DNA of 7,332 nucleotides from CAKVLS01 sp045651685 (GTDB lineage Bacteria > Bacillota > Clostridia > Christensenellales > UBA1242): NCBI GenBank assembly GCA_045651685.1, contig JAZRSV010000009.1, forward strand, positions 1 through 7,332, in the 5' to 3' direction. Under the pieces are notes generated by a model. That model searched no databases. It was not told the DNA's origin and saw only the letters and a list, made by a program, of their open reading frames with translations. Both the position numbers and the translations under genes were made by a program. Positions 4,770-7,332 of the stretch are shown one piece after another (position 1 is the first letter of the stretch; each line of letters opens with the position of its first letter).

Positions 4770-6552
4770 AGTGATCGGTTTGTTTTAATAGTTGTGTTAA
4801 TTGTTCGGCTGTTTCTTCACTCTTGTATAGTTCTTTATATAATTTGCATCTTCTAAACAATTGATTGTGAGTGCCTTGGTCTACTATTACACCTTTGTCT
4901 AGTACCATGATTGTATCTGCATCAACTATTGTAGATAGTCTGTGAGCAACTATGATAATGGTATGGTCTTTTTTTAGATCATCTATTGCTTTTACAATAT
5001 TGCTTTGACTCTCATTATCAAGCGCGCTGGTTGCTTCGTCTAGGACTATTACTTTGCTATTTTTTAATAATATTCTGGCGATGGCAATTCTTTGTTTTTG
5101 TCCACCAGACAACATAACGCCATTTTCGCCGACTTTACTATCAAGTCCACTTTCTAGCGTTTTTATAAAGTCCCAAATTTGAGCTCGTTTTAGAGCTTTT
5201 ATCATTTGCTTTTCGGTAGCGTTAGGGTTGATAAATAGTAAGTTTTCTCTAATTGTTCTGTTAAAGATATATGGAGCTTGAGTGACTATACCAATGTTAT
5301 TTCGCAAGCAGTCTTCGGTAAGCTCATCAGTATTGACATTGTCGAGCAAAATTTCGCCATGTTGTATCTTGTACAATTTGTTAGTTAGCGCAAGTATTGT
5401 TGATTTGCCACTACCTGACTTGCCAACAATGGCAGTTGTTTTGTTAGGTTCAAAGTTTAGACTAATATTTTTTAATACATCTCTGCCGTTTTCGTAAGCA
5501 AATGTGACATTTTTAAATTGCAAATTGCCAACAACTTTTTTGATTGTTTTGTCACCAAAGGTTTCTTTTGGGTATTCGTCAATAACTTCAAAAATACGCT
5601 GTGCAGCAAGTTCGCCTTCGATAGCATATTGTTTGATAGATGCAAAGTAGCTAGTTAGGTTGCGAATGTTGCCATGGTACATATAAATAACCAAGAAAGA
5701 TGCTAGTGAAAAGCCGCCTTTTACAAATAGTATGCCCATTACCAAAAAGCCAACTTCAAATATAGCTGCAACAATGTTGCGAACAACTACAAATTTTTGT
5801 CTAGTAGTACGAGACAAAATGTTTATCTTAAGAGCATCCTTAAACTTTTCGCCAGAGTCTTGTATGGTAGATTTGCTTATGTTAAGACTTTTAAGGTCTC
5901 TCAAGCCTCTGATCTGCTCGTTAAAGGCACCTGTTGATAGGTCGCGTTTTTCTCTAAAGCTTTTGCGTTGTTTGTACCAAACATATTCTTTTTTGCTATC
6001 AAATAACCACAAAACCAAAACATACAATAGTAGTACAAAAAAGAATCTCAAATCAAGAAAAGCAATATATATCAAAAATCCGATATTGCTTATTGCGTCA
6101 AGCATTACTGACATTATATCTATCAAAACATCAGAGCACTTGTCTGCGTCTTGGTTTAGTCTTTCGATATAAACACCATTGTTGGTTTTGTCATTTTTTG
6201 ACATTGTCACTTTTGTTATAGCCGATATCAAGGCATGTTTTATATCAAAAACAACCTTGTTGTCCATTTTGACATAACAGATGTTGTGCAAAAAGTTAAA
6301 TATAGAAACAATAACAATAATGCCAACAAGCAATGCGCAATACATTAGTGCCGAATTGTAGTCGGCGCTTGTAAGGGTCGCAAGTATCTGCGCCTTAAAT
6401 ATTGGGTTAAAAAAGCCCGCCACAGCCGACAGCACCAAAAATGCAATAGTCAGCAAAAATAAGCCACCATATCTTTTATAAAACGGTACAAGTTTTTTTA
6501 ATCCCGGGTAGCCTTTTAGTTTATTAACTTTTTTTTCTTTGGTCTTTTTCAT
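4768..6552 (-). CDS. ABC exporter half-transporter (membrane domain fused to ATPase)
   Basis: The protein has 594 residues, full length for a type IV (MsbA/LmrA-like) half exporter that must dimerise. After a lysine-rich cytosolic N terminus (1-28), six membrane helices lie at about 30-50, 66-88, 145-165, 167-185, 255-278 and 280-300. The ATPase has Walker A GKSGSGKST (377-385), Q-loop Q425, signature LSGGQ (481-485), Walker B VIVLDE (501-506) with catalytic E506, D-loop SALD (509-512) and switch H537. All catalytic residues are present, so it should be active in ATP-driven export. The substrate cannot be told: lipid, peptide or drug are all possible. No second half-transporter gene is adjacent, so a homodimer, or a partner elsewhere, is likely. 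GGAG (6563-6560) is 7 bases before the ATG. It is a single-gene unit, divergent from the thioesterase gene and convergent with mgtE. Confidence 0.94.
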   Translation of the reverse strand: MKKTKEKKVNKLKGYPGLKKLVPFYKRYGGLFLLTIAFLVLSAVAGFFNPIFKAQILATLTSADYNSALMYCALLVGIIVIVSIFNFLHNICYVKMDNKVVFDIKHALISAITKVTMSKNDKTNNGVYIERLNQDADKCSDVLIDIMSVMLDAISNIGFLIYIAFLDLRFFFVLLLYVLVLWLFDSKKEYVWYKQRKSFREKRDLSTGAFNEQIRGLRDLKSLNISKSTIQDSGEKFKDALKINILSRTTRQKFVVVRNIVAAIFEVGFLVMGILFVKGGFSLASFLVIYMYHGNIRNLTSYFASIKQYAIEGELAAQRIFEVIDEYPKETFGDKTIKKVVGNLQFKNVTFAYENGRDVLKNISLNFEPNKTTAIVGKSGSGKSTILALTNKLYKIQHGEILLDNVNTDELTEDCLRNNIGIVTQAPYIFNRTIRENLLFINPNATEKQMIKALKRAQIWDFIKTLESGLDSKVGENGVMLSGGQKQRIAIARILLKNSKVIVLDEATSALDNESQSNIVKAIDDLKKDHTIIIVAHRLSTIVDADTIMVLDKGVIVDQGTHNQLFRRCKLYKELYKSEETAEQLTQLLKQTDH

Positions 6553-6577
6553 TTATTATCTCCAAAATTGTGATTTT

Positions 6578-6606
6578 AGTATACATCAAAAAGTTTTGCA
6601 AAGCAA
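6578..6606 (-). promoter_or_regulatory. Promoter of the ABC exporter gene
   Basis: On the minus strand -10 TATACT (6583-6578) lies 17 bases from a weak -35 TTGCTT (6606-6601). The start near 6571 would give a leader of about 19 nt that contains the GGAG site. Confidence 0.55.
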
Positions 6607-6645
6607 TGGCAAAGAATAAAAATTATTTGATTATCATTAGTTTTT

Positions 6646-6673
6646 TTGTTAAAATTGGCATATAAAATATAAA
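6646..6673 (+). promoter_or_regulatory. Candidate promoter of the thioesterase gene
   Basis: -35 TTGTTA (6646-6651), a 16-base spacer and -10 TATAAA (6668-6673). The predicted start near 6680 gives a leader of about 15 nt. It diverges from the ABC gene promoter, with about 40 bases between the two -35 elements. Confidence 0.4.
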
Positions 6674-6694
6674 AAGGATATAGGTAAGCAATTT

Positions 6695-7213
6695 ATGCAA
6701 TACAAAGTGCTAAAAAAACACTGTAATTCTGACATGTGTGTTGTGTGTGGCTATAAAAATCCATACTCGCTAAATACTCAATATTATGAGCTAGAAAACG
6801 GCTATATTGTCGGCATAACTCAAGGCAAAGACGAACATCAAAGTTACCCAAATCGCATGCACGGAGGCATGATATCGGCCTTAATAGACGAGACAATAGG
6901 TAGAGCAGTACAAATAGAAGATCCAGACATGTGGGGAGTCACTGGAGAGTTAAATATTAAGTTTAGAAAGCCTGTACCTCTTAACGAACCAATAAAGGTT
7001 GTCGGCAAAATAACAAAAAATACCAACAGAGTTTTTGTTGGCGAAGGATTTATCGAAGATCAAAACGGTGTTTTGCTGGCACAAGGTAGTGCAACCTATA
7101 TAAAAATACCATTAGACAAGATAGTGGCAGATCCTGATGTCCATGTAGAGTGGGTAGTCTTGCCAAAAGATAGCGACCCACAATATATAGATATTGTCAA
7201 TATCGAGCAGTAA
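6695..7213 (+). CDS. PaaI-family hotdog-fold thioesterase
   Basis: The protein has 172 residues, typical of the family. H56-G-G58 in the RMHGGMISALIDE segment is the hallmark of PaaI/YbgC-like acyl-CoA thioesterases, and D65/E66 on the following helix is where the catalytic acid sits in this fold. The following LNIKFRKPVP, FVGEGFIED and LAQGSATYIKI segments are the hotdog beta strands. These enzymes hydrolyse acyl-CoA thioesters as cytosolic dimers or tetramers; the acyl group here is unknown. An N-terminal C15-V-V-C18-G motif with C10 nearby precedes the domain and may bind a metal; I recall similar N termini in Clostridia relatives. The ribosome site is weak (AGG at 6682-6684, 10 bases before the ATG), but there is no alternative start in frame just upstream. 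It is a single-gene unit with its own promoter and terminator. Confidence 0.9.
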   Translation: MQYKVLKKHCNSDMCVVCGYKNPYSLNTQYYELENGYIVGITQGKDEHQSYPNRMHGGMISALIDETIGRAVQIEDPDMWGVTGELNIKFRKPVPLNEPIKVVGKITKNTNRVFVGEGFIEDQNGVLLAQGSATYIKIPLDKIVADPDVHVEWVVLPKDSDPQYIDIVNIEQ

Positions 7214-7228
7214 TAATTAAAAATTTTT

Positions 7229-7259
7229 ATCACCACAACATATAGTGGTGATTTTTTTT
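7229..7259 (+). terminator. Terminator of the thioesterase gene
   Basis: ATCACCAC (7229-7236) pairs perfectly with GTGGTGAT (7245-7252) around an 8-nt loop, followed by Ts to 7259. The remaining bases to 7332 are AT-rich with no feature I can identify. Confidence 0.92.
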
Positions 7260-7332
7260 ATAAACACAACGATGTTTGACAAAAATATTAATCACACAAC
7301 CAACAAAAAATAAAAATTTTTGCAAAAATAAT

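Noticed and set aside
5732..6172. Open frame of 146 codons on the plus strand inside the ABC exporter gene
   Set aside because: It is fully antisense to a well-supported ABC exporter, has no domain-like sequence, and reflects complementary codon bias.
7276..7281. TTGACA as the -35 of a promoter near the right end
   Set aside because: No -10-like hexamer lies 15-19 bases downstream; the segment there is rich in CA.

Overview
The window reads as chromosomal DNA of a low-GC, Gram-positive-type bacterium, most likely an uncultivated member of the Clostridia. The basis is the AT-rich sequence, strong AGGAGG-type ribosome sites, TTGACA/TATAAT-type promoters, hairpin-plus-T-run terminators, encoded tRNA CCA ends, and protein relatives (YtqA-type radical SAM, MgtE with a GTGGNAGG motif, Clostridia-type HIT and PaaI proteins) that I recognise from memory of those families. 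No database search was run.

Left part (1-1200). The window opens inside an SF1A (UvrD/Rep-type) helicase gene whose 5' end lies outside. It looks like the compact helicases of anti-phage systems such as Gabija GajB, but its partner gene would be off-window. It is more AT-rich than the other genes. Just after its terminator lies a minus-strand 3' half of tRNA-Arg(CCT), complete from anticodon loop to CCA but without its 5' half. This is the usual scar of integration or deletion at a tRNA gene, so the window probably straddles an accessory/core boundary.

Middle (1200-4770). An intact tRNA-Ser(TGA) lies on the minus strand with a near-consensus promoter and a clean terminator. A two-gene operon on the plus strand follows: a YtqA/YhcC-family radical SAM enzyme, apparently on a leaderless transcript, and a HIT protein with a GalT-like HxHxQ motif, the two joined by a stop codon that overlaps the next ribosome site. 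A 215-bp gap with a promoter, a terminator, a second -10 element and a long inverted repeat leads to mgtE, a Mg2+ channel/transporter gene. mgtE converges on the next gene, sharing a bidirectional terminator.

Right part (4768-7332). A half-size ABC exporter gene on the minus strand and a hotdog-fold PaaI-type thioesterase gene on the plus strand diverge from a 142-bp region holding a promoter for each. The thioesterase ends in a strong terminator; the last ~70 bases hold nothing I can identify.

The genes right of the tRNA fragment look like ordinary housekeeping or envelope functions without an obvious shared pathway, apart from the coupled radical SAM-HIT pair. I see no complete novel system. 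The most unusual points are the helicase/tRNA-scar junction, the mgtE leader, and the leaderless radical SAM start.
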